Below, one piece after another: positions 11,680-23,650 of a DNA stretch of 64,000 nt. Under the pieces are notes generated by a model. That model did no database searches. It saw only the letters and a program-made list of their open reading frames with translations, and was not told the DNA's origin. The stretch lies in NCBI RefSeq assembly GCF_040054535.1, contig NC_090789.1, positions 2,434,197-2,498,196 of the forward strand. Direction: 5' to 3'. The stretch is from Antennarius striatus. Taxonomy: Eukaryota; Chordata; Actinopteri; Lophiiformes; Antennariidae. Position numbers and translations under genes: made by a program. Numbering within the stretch: the first letter of the stretch is position 1; each line of letters starts with the position of its first letter.

Positions 11680-12170
11680 AGACAACACTTGACCTGTGCT
11701 GTAGACACTGCAATAAACAATTATCTGGACTGAATTATTTGTCTGTACTGATTTCAATATTCATGATAAAATCTGTTTCACTGGCATTCTATGTAAAATT
11801 TAACATAATGACTTCATTCTACTTGTGGAGATGGGTGGTTACTCTGCGACATTTGAATGAAGAAAGCATTATCAATACAAAAAGCAATATTTTCTTATTT
11901 CAGAATGATTATCAAATGCACATGCAAATTACTTATGTTTTAAATTTTCTATCACAGAAATGTCTATATAATAAGTTTAATTTCTAATAGAAATTGTGTA
12001 ATTTCAAAGTATAATGTATAGCCTGGAAATTAATATATATACACGTGTTCAGCTCACAAAATTAACATCCAAGATTATAACATTATGCATATTCTCGTAC
12101 ACATTCAGGAGGACTTTTCCTTTTCGAGATGCGTCCTTTCCTGTAATTCTGGAAGGTTTTTTTTAAAATT
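11680..12170. other. intergenic DNA, AT-rich
   Basis: No gene, RNA or recognisable repeat is seen between the dus3l poly-A signal and the ZP gene promoter. The 82-residue open frame at 11739-11987 has no domain and no splice context. Confidence 0.55.
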
Positions 12171-12174
12171 TACA

Positions 12175-12223
12175 CAGGTGTGACTTTAATTGAGAGGTGT
12201 GTGCTCATCCACTTTACCAGCTG
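12175..12223 (+). promoter_or_regulatory. E-boxes upstream of ZP gene
   Basis: CAGGTG at 12175-12180 and CAGCTG at 12218-12223 lie 135 and 92 bp before the chosen ATG. Vertebrate ZP genes are known to be driven in oocytes by the bHLH factor FIGLA through a proximal E-box. Occupancy here is inference; single E-boxes are common by chance. Confidence 0.35.
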
Positions 12224-12309
12224 CGATCAATTGTCTTCACGCCTCTACTTGTAGCAGCGACAGGTTCTGTCTTCATCCGGCAGCAGGAGGAGGACTTTCG
12301 CTGGTATTC

Positions 12310-15246
12310 ATGGCTGGGCTCAGGCTTGAGGTGCTGCTGCTGGTCCTGACTGGGACCCTGCTGCTGGGTCCAGTCCACGGATGGAAGCGCATCAACAAAA
12401 CTCAACTATTTGATTTCTCTGATTTGGCGTGGTGGGATGAAACACAGGGTGTCATGTCGCCAGGTAAATGATTACCATACTCCTTTGGGGTGATGGGATT
12501 GTGTTCCTGCAGGACAGGAAATGACTGGAGGGGTTTGAATTAGAGTTTAAAGGGCAAAATGTAATGTTTAAGGTAGACTTGGCAAATTATTCTTGTTCTA
12601 ATTTCTAAATTTCGCTCCAGTTGTGGAGGAGGAGGGTGACGGCTATGATGAAGACTCTGTTCCTGAGTATAGGCTATCTGAAGGTGAAGGTACTGCCACC
12701 ATTGAAGACTTTGACTTTTTGGATGAGCATCAGTTTGAAGTGGAAGCAGAGAATTCAGGGCGTACAAACCGGGTCAGCGGTGCTAAAGATGGACTCCAGG
12801 TGGACTCTGAACCTCGTCCAAGAAGCTGGACTAGCAGTACCAGTCAAGCATCTTCTGAGTTAGAAGCTGTTTGCAATGACAAGGGCTTTGTGATTACCCT
12901 GCTGACCAGTCCATTAAGTGAAGTGAAAGTTTTGGGTATGTATTTTTTTTTAGTCTTCCCTTTTTCTTAGAGCATACTCTTTATTTGCTGAGTGTCATAT
13001 TCACTTTTTTAGGCTCTAAGGACATGCTGCTGGTCACTGACGCTCCAGAATCTTGTGGATATGAAGTTGACTTTTCCCTCAACACTTTGACTGTACCCTT
13101 TACTGGATGTAATGTCAAACATATTGCCAACTGCTATGTAAGTGACAAAACTGCAGGACTCTTCAATCTAAATCCTGAAATTGTGGCTGCATCAATCCAC
13201 TTGTACAGTGTGGTTCAGGTCAAATGACCCACTTCTGTGTTATTCATTCCAGACAAGCATTTACAGCCTGCAATTATTGTATGATGATGAGTATGGTGAG
13301 ACAAAAGTTGCCACTACATCTTGTGAGGAAAAGAGAGCCAAGTATGATCCGAGTCTGTTGCCTGATTCCGGTGACCGGCCCTCACCACAATGCCTCCTCA
13401 ATCCAACGATTCCACCAACTGTCTCAACAAGTTCCCAAACTTCCACGCAAGGTGAAGTTTTTGAAAACTTCACCTCAGTAACTTTAATATCATTTAATAT
13501 TTAGTTCCTTGTTTTTTAATGGAGGATTTAACCTTGCCGCTTCAGATTGCGCTGTAGCCACAGGGGAGCGGGTGCCATGCGGTCAAGCAGGAATATCTTC
13601 CTTAGACTGCCAGATGATGGGATGCTGTGTGGACTCTAACACGTCAACCTGCTTCTACCCACTGGATGGTAAGGCTTCATCTCAAAATGTGGTGTTAAAA
13701 TGTCGAATTTGTTTTTTTAGGATGTAAATTCCTGCTTTAAGTCACTTGTAAGATCCGTTTTCCCCTTCTCATTTTAGTGTGCACCGCCGATCAGCAATTT
13801 GTTTTTGTCATTCGCTCCACATCTGCATCCGTCCCAATTGACCCCAGAAAGCTAGTCATTCCTGGGAGTCCAGACTGTAAACCAGTCATTGTTAATGATA
13901 AGGTTGCCATCTATAAGTTCAATGTGACAGAATGTGGAACCCATTCTTACGTAAGTTAAACTTCTTTACAGTACAATGGATGTCCTTTGTCTACTGATGT
14001 TTCATCGTTCAGCTGGATGGATATTGTTATGGATCAAATTGTCTTATATGTGCCAAATATGTTCTAATCCAAGTGACAATCGTCCATTTTAAATGTGAAC
14101 AGACTTTCACCTTTAAGACACTACATTGTTTTCGTATCCTGAGATTTTAAAATGCCTGTTTAATAATTTGACAGGAAGTAGGTGAAACAATGATTCATTT
14201 GGCTGAAGTGCAGACTGTTGTCAAAGCTCTGAACCTCAAGTATGGCATAATTACAAGAAGTGATCCACTCAGGTTAGTGGGTTACACTTCCTGGCACTAT
14301 GCTAAACAACATAGTTTATATCATTATGTGCATGGACAGTTGGCGCTAATAAACTCTTGTTGTTGTAGGTTCATGGTTGAGTGTCGTTACAACAAACTGA
14401 GCAGTGCTCAGCAGTCTCTGGCCAGTGTTGGGTACATGGTCAAAATCCCACCTTCCAGCTTGCAATCATCAGTCCTTGCCAATGGCTTGTACGGTGTTCA
14501 GTTGAAGATCGCTGAAGGTTGGATGCATAAAAAATTTCCACAACTGTCCAGTTTTATCATAAATCGTAAAATTTTCATATTTGATCATTTGTCCAACAGA
14601 TGAAACGTATTCGAATTACTATCCCAAGACCAGTCAGCCCTTAAGACTCCTCCTTGGCAATCCAGTCTATCTTGAATTGAACCTCTTGTCTCCAAAACCA
14701 GAGGCAGTAATTCTTGTCAACTATTGCATAGCTTACCCTCGCTCTGCAAAGAACGCGCTGGTGATGGTTTATAAAGGGTAAGCATGGCCATCTTGACTCG
14801 ACGGGTAATTAAGACATCTATGGTCACGTATGCTGGATTTCCCTGTAGGTGTGCCAATCCCTACGATCCAAATGTGTCCATCCTCCAAGTGAGCGACCTG
14901 CCCACCAATCGCCACCAGAGGAGATTTGTGGTGAAGGCCTTCCAGTTCATGGATCAAAAGACCAACAAGTATCTTGATGAAGAGGTGAGGTTGCAGAGAA
15001 TTATATGCCATAGTGGACATGATGTTCATCAGATCTTTCTCATGAATTGAAGGTGATTACTCAGTGTATGAATTATGCCCCCTGCAGATCTACTTCATGT
15101 GTTCTTCAGAAGTTTGTGTGCCGACAGAAAAGACATGTGAAGAAAGATGTTTTGATGGAAAGGTGAATCTCTAAACTCTCGATGTGTCCGTACTTTGTTT
15201 GAATGCTTTTTAATTATTTTTTTCTTTGATCCAGACAATAATTTGA
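12310..15246 (+). CDS. zona pellucida (egg envelope) glycoprotein with trefoil and ZP domains, ZP1/ZP4 (ZPB) type
   Basis: Twelve exons, 578 residues: 12310-12463, 12621-12935, 13013-13137, 13253-13451, 13546-13668, 13778-13950, 14175-14272, 14369-14517, 14600-14777, 14849-14984, 15088-15162, 15235-15246. The chosen Met starts a signal peptide (about 1-24, LEVLLLVLTGTLLLGPVHG); an in-frame Met 40 codons upstream would bury it. Order: acidic N-terminal region (52-140), ZP-N-like unit with ESCGYEV...CNVKHIANCY, a Ser/Thr/Pro linker, a P-type trefoil (about 265-305, CGQAGISSLDCQMMGCC), then a bipartite ZP module with evenly placed cysteines to about 570. NKT, NTS and NVT are N-glycosylation sites. 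It ends soon after the ZP module (CEERCFDGKTII) with no transmembrane tail, unlike mammalian ZP proteins but as in many fish egg-envelope proteins. AATAAA at 15278-15283. Subfamily (ZP1 versus ZP4) not settled. Confidence 0.9.
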
Positions 15247-15573
15247 AGTGGAAGACTTCTGAGGATGAACTGAAAAAAATAAAATCTTTTTATAGTACAT
15301 TTGTGTGTTTTGTTTTGTTTTCACATTTAACTGATGTTGTCTTTTTAAATGCAGATTTTGTGGTCTTGGAAGTCGTAGCTCTTCTGTCTCCTCATTGGGT
15401 CTTTTCCCAAGAATCTCTCCGAAAATTTTTTAGCTAATTTTTGCTTGTGGGCTTAAATGTGGGAGTAAACTATCACATGACCAAGGCTTGTCAAGATGTA
15501 CTCATTCGTCTGTCATTCAGTAGAGATGTCACTCTTCAAAATGAAACTTTAGACTGAAAATCAACAAGAACCA

Positions 15574-15992
15574 ATGCAGTCAGACTGCAACACCCCTGAA
15601 TTCCAAATCTTGCCCTGCCCTACTTGCATAGGTCAAAGATCAAAGCTAGTGCTCTGATCTGCTGTTACTGATCAAAGCACTAGCTTTGATCTGTGGTCTG
15701 AGATATTCTATCCTGAGATTTTTGCGCATACCAGATAACATGGACAAAACAAAAGCCGTTATATTCAGGGAGGCAAGGGGATGAAAATTGGATCACAACC
15801 TTAATCTTAAACCAAGTCACCATTCACTTTTATACCTTTTTAGGTACACATCTCTGAGACCTCATGGCAAATGGAATGCACCAGTTACATGTTTGATCAT
15901 GGGTCTTTTATTAAATGATACTGACCTATGAACTTAAATCAGGATCAAACTTTGCATTCAGGGGTGTCGTGGGATGTTGCAGTCTCTGACTG
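15574..15992. mobile_element. foldback/MITE-like element with terminal and central inverted repeats
   Basis: The left end (CAGTCAGACTGCAACA...CCCCTGAAT) recurs inverted at about 15953-15992 with an extra GA and a short insert. In the centre, a 23-bp arm at 15637-15659 pairs with 15670-15692 (22 of 23 match) over a 10-base loop. No coding sequence. Target-site duplication not clear, so the superfamily is left open. Confidence 0.5.
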
Positions 15993-16903
15993 CCCAGTTT
16001 CCAATTTAAATGCCTATATTTACAAGGAACGTTATTACCCAGTTTGGGAACTATATTTTTTTAATGTCTAACTGGTTTTGTTTCTTGGGTGAAAAAAAAA
16101 AGGAAACATAATACTATTTTTCTGAACGAACCAATTGGCAAAATAAATTTGGTTTGAAGCCCTGATTGTTAGGGCTTTACAACAACAAAAAAATTGTGTC
16201 TTTCAGTACATTTTTCGCCACTTCTGGTTGTTACACCTGTTCTGCGTGTTTTACTTGTAATCCTTTTTTTTTGTGTTCCTCTTTTGAATTCTACAAGTTG
16301 TAGAGCTTTTATATATTTTTTATTTAAATTTTTTTTTAAGACACGTATGCCTCGGAGCACGCCTCTCGCCCGGATCCTGTCTCTGGAACACTTGAATGAA
16401 CATGACGAGGCGTTTGCTGCCGACCCACAATGCTTTGCGCCCCTTATAAACTCGCCACATTTTCACCGGCAGTGTTTGTGTGGACAGACATCTCTGAGCT
16501 GCTGTGGGGCCAGCCACACTTCACGGATAACCTGTTATTACGATTCCGGTTGGCCGTTACCGGATAAAGGACCCGTTACCGGTGAGACAGGTCTTATGCA
16601 GCTGTAAGACAATAAAAACAACGTGAGTAATCCAAACTGTACCGGTAGCTAGTTTTACCAGTTTGAAATTAATTTCAGGAATTAGCATGTCTGCTAAGGG
16701 TTATTATTGCTACTTTTGGACATCGATTTTAGCCATAATTTATGATTATAAATCATCGTTGTTAGAGTAACAATTTAATGCTATATATGAGTTTTGATCC
16801 TGGTTAGAATCCAGTTTTTATATTTTATGTATTTGATGATTCATGTCGGATTTTCGCTTTGTTTTTGTTCATTAATATTCTGATCTGTTTGATAGCTCAC
16901 TGT

Positions 16904-16907
<4 letters not shown>

Positions 16908-16940
<33 letters not shown>
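16908..16940. repeat. (CA)n microsatellite
   Basis: An uninterrupted CA dinucleotide array upstream of cndp2. Confidence 0.95.
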
Positions 16941-16941
<1 letters not shown>

Positions 16942-17242
16942 TATTTTTAGAAATGTGATTGCGCAAGGTATATAATGTCGGTTTTAATCAGTGCTGTACA
17001 AATAATTGTAATTACTATAATATTATTATGATAATAACATGTCCGCATTTCTATAAATGTTCAGTAAGCTACTTTTTAAGTGATGTCAGATAGATTGGAA
17101 GGTACTTATCTATTTTAATGACATCAGATTTCAAAGCTAAACTGCATGTTTAGTTTTAAACATGTGGTTATTACCTCTATCATTGGCATGCACAGATACC
17201 TGAGGATACCTGAGAGGTAAAAACAACTGTAGTCAGCTGGTT

Positions 17243-17336
17243 TGCAGGAGGGCGTGGCTTCAGTCCACTTATAAGAGCAGAGCAGTCTCTGATTTGATAC
17301 AGTCTGTTCAACCTGCAGCTCCTGATAACGGCAAAG
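17243..17336 (+). promoter_or_regulatory. cndp2 proximal promoter and 5' UTR
   Basis: A KLF/Sp1-type GGGCGTGGC near 17252 and a TATA-like TTATAAG near 17270 lie 65-85 bp before the ATG at 17337. Spacing fits a transcription start near 17295-17300. Inferred from motifs only. Confidence 0.45.
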
Positions 17337-20300
17337 ATGGCTCATCTCCCAGAACTTTTCAAGTATGTGGACGAACACCAGGATCTGTACGTGCAGGTAA
17401 GTTTGTTTTGATCCAATAATAGTAAACGGCGTTGTTAGAAAATTCACTCTGAGTTAGGTAGCTGTTACAAAACTTTATTGAGCCCCCAGGGTATACTCTG
17501 ACTCAAACCGTTTCAAACCAAGACTTGCTTTGTAACGCCTGTTCTTCTTATTTTTTTTGTACAGCATAAACATTCCTTTCCTTGTTTTTCCCCCTAGCGC
17601 CTGTCAGACTGGGTTTCAGTCCAGAGTGTGTCTGCTTGGCCGGAGAAGCGTGGAGAGATCAAGAGGATGATGGAGATGGCAGCCAAGGACATTGAGAAGC
17701 TCGGGGGAACGGTGGAAATGGTCGATGTTGGTAAACAGAAGGTGAGGGAGTGTGTGTAAGAGTGTTGATATTGCATTTTCTCAAAATTTGCATTGTCTTT
17801 CACTGTTTTTCCTGTGAAAACACTGTGTTTAATTTAGTTTATAATAATAGGGGAACAATTGTTGATAGTAAACATGAAGCTTGTCTAAAATTAATAAAAT
17901 ATTTTTTGGAGCGTGTAGCTTGCCTCGGGAGAGGAGATCCCCCTTCCACCCATCATCCTCGGTCGTTTGGGGTCGGATCCAGGCAAGAAGACTGTGTGCA
18001 TCTATGGACACCTTGATGTTCAACCAGCCAACATTGATGATGGCTGGGATACTGAACCTTTCACTCTGGTAGAGAAAGATGGTGAGTGCAGAGCAGGTTT
18101 AGTGTCTATTGGTCACATTTACCAGTTCTGACAAGTGTGGTGCCTGAAAGCAAATCAGGTATATTCACAGGCCATTGAAATAGTCTGGAATGCTGTTAGG
18201 CTGTGGTTCACTGGAAATAACTGGTGATGCCGGTAACTTTAAACTTTCTGTTTCTATTTGACACGATCTGTTAATAACACCACCGTGTATTTTAGTTTGA
18301 CAAAGTTACGGCATCGAATTTCACAGAAATATACAAACAGATGAGACCTGAGGGCAGAAACAGGACACAGTTTAAACAAAGTGTAGTTTAATTTAAATTG
18401 AACAAGGCTACAAAACAAACATACTATGTAAGTGGATTTTCAAGCCATGGTTTAAAAGCCTGGATATACACTTTGTAATTTATTAATAACTACTCATCAA
18501 ACTTTTACACAGGACTTGCTTGATCATTACTAGTAATCACAAAGTAATATCTCGTTTAAATGCACTCTGACCTTTAATTATCAGCTTGTGATCGCATCAC
18601 ATTCTGCTACTTCTTTACAAAGTCCAGAGCAGCTAGCTCACATTTCAGAGGCGTGCTCTTAATCATGTCTTATCTGCAAACCTCACAGGTCAAGTTGAAG
18701 ACATGTCACACAATCAGCTCCTCACAATGTAAATCAGCACATTCTGTTTAATCAATATCTTGCGTAACGACAAAAGTTTTGCCTTTTAAATGAACTTTCA
18801 CAGTTGTGTTAATATCTTACTGTTGTTAAAGTATAACAGAATTATTGGACAGTCGTAGCTCACTTCTTCAGCTTCTTCATTTGCTGTTGCACTCAACAGG
18901 AAATGCAGTGAAGATTTGACGTGTCTAGCTGTCAACAGGGAATTTTCCTTTGCTACCAATTGACAAATGGTCTTGTGTGTCAGCTTGTCAGTCAGCTGAC
19001 AAAGTGCCACATCCTCTTTCTGTGGTGTCATTGCTGTCTGCTCAGCTCTGTTTTTGCTTAGGTCATGATCTGACTTCATGCGCAGACAATTAAAACAAAT
19101 CTTGCGTAAACCTTTGATCATATTTTAAGGGCTCTTTATCTTGCCTTATCGAATTAACTAGTCCTAATCCTTAGGCTATCATTACTCACAACAAAACACT
19201 TTTATCCTCATGAAAAGGTGACATCTTAAAGTCATAACAGTTGGGCCTTATTAAACCCTGTTTCTCCTTTGCAGGTAAGCTCTATGGGAGAGGCTCCACT
19301 GATGACAAGGGGCCTGTCTTGGCCTGGTTTAACTGCATTGAGGCCTACCAGAAGATCCAGCAGGTACGTGAATCGTTTTTCTTGACCAGCCTCACTGATT
19401 ATGTTGGAGGATTTGTGCATCATACACTGTCTGCGTAGGTTCTCAGTTATCCAGGTCATGGTTATCCAAAGCTGTTTAAGTCAATCCACTGGACGTTAAG
19501 AAAGTTCTTGAAGACGTTCACCTCAAGGAAGAGGGACACTCATTTCAGGACACCGATGTTCAGATCTTGGACAGGGAAGATAAACGGTTTGAGAGAGGAG
19601 TGAAAGAGGCCATCCATGTCAAAGTGGAGAAGCCATCTCTGAATGGGGGGGGGGGTCTGCGACATCACCTTTCTCCCATTTACAATCATGTCCTTTCAAA
19701 ACTCCCACAAAGATTGTCTCAGCAGATTGACCCAGGCGATGTCTCTCATTCTAATGACCCTCATTAGCATACAAAGATGAAACTCTCATTTCAGCGACCC
19801 CCCTTTGATACCCCCACCAACAATCGTTGAGGAGCCAGATGGGTTTCAACGACGGTCGTTGTAATGTGAAAAGCACTGACCACACCCCACAGGGTTAATA
19901 ATCTGGGACATGATCAGAACTGAAGAAGTCTCTTGGATGAGAGACGAAAAGTCTTCAAGAACTGTTAATGTCCAGTGGATTGACAAAGCTTTGGATGCAT
20001 CATACACTGATTATATCTGACAGTATGATTTTTGGAAACACAGTTGTATTTTTGATGACACCAAACATATTTAATATTTAAAAGAGTAGGATTTTTTTTC
20101 CAAAACAGGTCTGCATTATTTTGAGGAACCAATGACCTCTGTGTTAAAGTGTGGTGCTGATATAGTCATTGAATTTGAGCTACTTTTAAGCCGTCAGCAG
20201 CAGCAGTGGTCAAAGGTCTCTGTGTGACTGTAATCGCCTTCTAAGTCTTATCCAGTCGTCATTTAATGATTAAACCTTTTAGATCAGCTTCCCTCTGTTT

Positions 20301-22324
20301 TGAAGCAACCTTAAAACTTTATGAAGTGAAAACATGACATACAATATTCCCAGGAGGCCTTTCAGCCTAACAATCTTCAAACTTGTCTGCAAGATGCTGA
20401 TAAATTTATATAATTCCATATTTATAACAGTTTCCTTTTTTCTGTCCCCCTCTTGTTGCAGGAGCTTCCCATCAACTTCAAATTCTGCTTTGAGGGGATG
20501 GAGGAGTCTGGATCTGAAGGTCTGGATGATCTGGTGTTTGCCCGTAAAGATACCTTCTTTAAAGATGTGGACTTTGTCTGCATCTCTGACAATTATTGGC
20601 TGGGAAAAAACAAACCCTGCATCACCTACGGTCTGAGAGGAATCTGCTACTTCTTCATGGAGGTAGGTTCTTCTTTCACTTCTTTTTATAGCAGTCAACT
20701 CCAATCGCTTGTAATGTGACATTTCCATAAAAATATACTGTAAATGTAATTTATGATTTGATGTTGCAAATTTAAACTGTTTTCTTTAATTTAAAGGTGG
20801 AGTGTGGGGACAAAGATCTTCACTCCGGGGTGTTTGGCGGCTCTGTTCACGAAGCCATGACAGATTTAATTGCGCTTATGGGTACGAGAAGCTGATAATT
20901 GAACAATGAATAGTATGGAACTAATTTAAGTGGAGGAAAATGTTATTTTGCCTGGATTTCAAACATTTTCAGGAGTGGTTTAATCTTTCTCTCATTCTAA
21001 CTAGGCTCCCTGGTAGACAAAAGGGGGAAGATTTTGATTCCGGGGATGTATGAGGATGTGGCAGCTCTAACTGATGAAGAGCAAGTACTGTATGAGAAAA
21101 TTGACTTTGACTTGGAGGAGTACTGCAAAGATGTTGGAACTACCCGGCTGCTGCATGACACCAAGGCAAGGCACTGAATTCTGCTGTTTACATTCCCCAA
21201 AAATAGAAACTCATTTTAATTCCTCAAGGATGGTTTCAAAACTTGGGTTTTTCTCACAGGAGCAAATCCTGATGCACCGCTGGAGATTCCCATCTCTCTC
21301 TCTTCATGGGATTGAGGGTGCTTTTGCTGAAGCAGGAGCAAAGACTGTTATACCCCGCAAGGTCACTGGGAAATTCTCCATCCGCCTCGTCCCCGACATG
21401 GACCCCAAAGTTGTAGAGAAACAGGTAGACACTGAAAAAAGTTATAAATGTTGTTGTCTCAGGAAAGTAAGTCTTCATAATATTAATTTAATGAACTCAA
21501 ATTTAACGAATCAACGGATCTGTTTGCTTTGGAAATGATTGAATGCACATTAATCTAGAAAGTTTCCTAGAATGAATAACAATCATCTGTAGAAGAAGAA
21601 AAAGATGACTACATGAAGGTATATGCTTTCATTTCACTCATATTTTTTCCTTTTGTCGTCAAGGTTGTGGATTACCTGCAGAAGACGTTTACTGAAATGG
21701 GAAGCCCCAACAAAATGAAAGTGAGCATGGGTCATGGAGCCAAGGCCTGGGTCTCTGACTTCAACCACCCACACTACATGGCTGGTCGGAGGGCCATGAA
21801 GACAGGTACTGTATAAGAAAATAGAAATTGAGGCCATGATTCAGGTCACATACACACATACTCCCATAGAAGCCCTAAATTATGGGAAAAAGTTTAAAAC
21901 TGTCTCTGTTGAGGCCTCTGGTCTTCTACAAACAGACCCTCAAAGCATTAAAAAAGCCTCTCTTGTATTCACATCAACTGTTCTGAACATCTTTCTCTAT
22001 TTCCTGTGCCAGTCTTCGGGGTGGACCCTGACCTGACCCGTGAGGGCGGAAGCATCCCTGTCACCCTGACATTCCAGGAGGCCACAGGACGGAATGTCAT
22101 GCTGCTACCCATTGGATCCTGTGATGATGGAGCTCACTCCCAGAATGAAAAGCTCAACAGGTATAACAGCGCCCAACTCTGTCCTTAATTGTTACTTGAA
22201 TTCCTGTGATTGTACGGTGAAAATTGACTAATAACTGTTTCATCTTTCTGTGTTTAGGATCAACTATGTTCAAGGTATTAAGATGCTCGGTGCATACTTC
22301 CATGAAGTTTCCCAGCTGGATTGA
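17337..22324 (+). CDS. cndp2: cytosolic non-specific dipeptidase (carnosine dipeptidase 2)
   Basis: Eleven coding exons give 474 residues (human 475): 17337-17396, 17598-17741, 17919-18081, 19275-19363, 20462-20662, 20797-20881, 21005-21165, 21260-21424, 21664-21805, 22013-22160, 22258-22324. M20 family metallopeptidase hydrolysing dipeptides such as Cys-Gly with two metal ions, in the cytosol. Metal and catalytic residues are in place: His and Asp in YGHLDVQP, the bridging Asp in [10 protein letters not shown], the general-base Glu pair in [11 protein letters not shown], Asp in CISDNYWLG, and His in [14 protein letters not shown]. The dimerisation (lid) domain includes the conserved DLHSGVFGG. 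No signal peptide, which separates it from secreted CNDP1. The intron after 21165 uses a GC donor (GCAAGG). Intron 4 carries a Penelope-type remnant at 19430-19995. Confidence 0.96.
19416..20009 (+). mobile_element. Penelope-like retroelement remnant (GIY-YIG C-terminal part) with 14-bp target-site duplication
   Basis: Inside cndp2 intron 4. TGCATCATACACTG occurs at 19416-19429 and again at 19996-20009, bracketing a 566-bp insertion. The two ends are imperfect inverted copies (TCAATCCACTGGAC near 19490, inverted near 19975). The plus-strand frame 19510-19767 reads [17 protein letters not shown], then [19 protein letters not shown] and GGLRHHLSP, which resembles the C-terminal end of the GIY-YIG endonuclease region of fish Penelope-type elements. 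Only this short 3' piece is present, so the copy is dead. Family call is from recalled motifs. Confidence 0.7.
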
Positions 22325-22439
22325 AGTGGTGTGTCCTCATGAACCATGTGAAATAAACGGCAATCTTCCTGCATTTTAGGGCTGTAGTCATTATGCATTA
22401 TCCACTACTGTTTTCTATACACTGCCTCCAATAATAAAA

Positions 22440-23370
22440 GTGTGTTTCCTTGTTTCCACTCTCTTCTCTGGTTCTTCATGATGATAATTTTGATTATTAT
22501 AAATGTGAGTTTACAATTACTGTATATGGTAAAGAACTTTCAGGGTAAGAAAGGTCAAGATGTCATTAACAATTTGGCGCCCTTTGGGTTGCCTGTGTAG
22601 AGGCACTTGCTTGGTCAAGGTAATCAGTCTTTGTATGACTGATTTCTATGACTGACTGACTTCTTAGTTTTATTTATTAGTTGCAATTACAGATAAAAGC
22701 CTGGTAATATAAATTTCCCAATATCAGGGAGATAATTTACAACATGACGCAATGATAGTTGAAGTCCTTTTATCAAATTAAATAGGCAAATTAAATCCAG
22801 AATCCTATCCGTGACCAGACAGCAGTGCCAGTACCTTATACTGAAATATGTATATAAAATTGGTGTTAACAGTAATAAAAGTATCAAACACAAACGGGCC
22901 CCACATGCTTTTTTTAAAAAGTTGAGAAAAATTAATCAAATAAACCAATTTATCAGGTTTTTGTATCTGTATTTCGACACACCTGCAGAGTAAGGACAAA
23001 ACTCATTTTAGGTATCAGAAGTACTGTTTCCTTTCACGGAAGCGCTCCCTGCATACCCGGAAGTTCTGACAGTGGCCTGTCTTCAACGTAAGCTTTCTGG
23101 ATGGGACTGTCCCTTTAAGAAGAAGGCGGAAGCTGTACTGGATGTGGAGGGTGTGTTGCCTGACATGCGGAACTACTTTGTAAAGTTTTACAGACGCATT
23201 AGGCCCTCAAGTAATACATTATCCCCAGATTGTTGTTTTGATCTATTAGTATATGTAATTTAACTTTTTTTTAAACAAATATTTCTAAATAATCTAAATG
23301 AAGTCCGACTGTAAATAAAAATCTATATTTTAAATTATCGGGGGATAAGATCAACAATCTGGCAACACAG
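22440..23370. other. intergenic DNA between cndp2 and recql4
   Basis: AT-rich and largely featureless to 22990. A short block at 23035-23170 is GC-richer and holds CCGGAAGT (ETS core, near 23059). It could be a minor promoter or old exon; no frame of recognisable protein was found. Confidence 0.45.
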
Positions 23371-23379
23371 CCTACCATG

Positions 23380-23391
23380 TCCCGCGCGGGA
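23380..23391. promoter_or_regulatory. palindromic E2F-type site upstream of recql4
   Basis: TCCCGCGCGGGA followed by AAAAA is a symmetric match to the E2F consensus TTTSSCGC on the minus strand and its mirror. It lies about 260 bp upstream of the recql4 ATG. A cell-cycle (G1/S) element is reasonable for a replication-initiation gene; binding is inferred. Confidence 0.55.
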
Positions 23392-23650
23392 AAAAATCGT
23401 AAACAACATAGTAGAAGACAGCTAATTCATGTAGTTTAGCAATATGGCAGTTTTACACTGCGCACGTAACACTTTATTAGGGATAAATAAGTATGAATAA
23501 GTTACTCACGGTTACTAAAAACTAGAAACACTTCGTAGTTGTTGGCCGATATGCTGCAACAGGAGTTATTCTGGGCTACGCGTTGTTAAATCAAATGACA
23601 TTAGCGGAGTCTGTAGATTTTGGATTATTAGCTTTGTAGTAAACGACACG

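Larger units (their letters stand above)
15290..17230. other. intergenic DNA between ZP gene and cndp2
   Basis: Contains a palindromic MITE-like element (15574-15992), a GC-richer block at about 16340-16620 ending in a plausible splice donor (AACAAC then GTGAGT at 16623), and a (CA)n array at 16908-16940. No protein-coding exon was recognised. The GC-richer block could be an upstream non-coding exon of cndp2 or an old promoter. Confidence 0.5.

Noticed and set aside
12190-12309. Upstream in-frame ATG for the ZP gene
   Set aside because: It would add 40 residues before an otherwise ideal signal peptide.
18300-19230. Possible transposon in cndp2 intron 3, including the minus-strand frame 18798-19121
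   Set aside because: No inverted ends, target duplication or recognisable transposase motif was found.
22811-22999. Overlapping 60-70 residue frames on both strands
   Set aside because: AT-rich, no homology recognised, no transcription signals.
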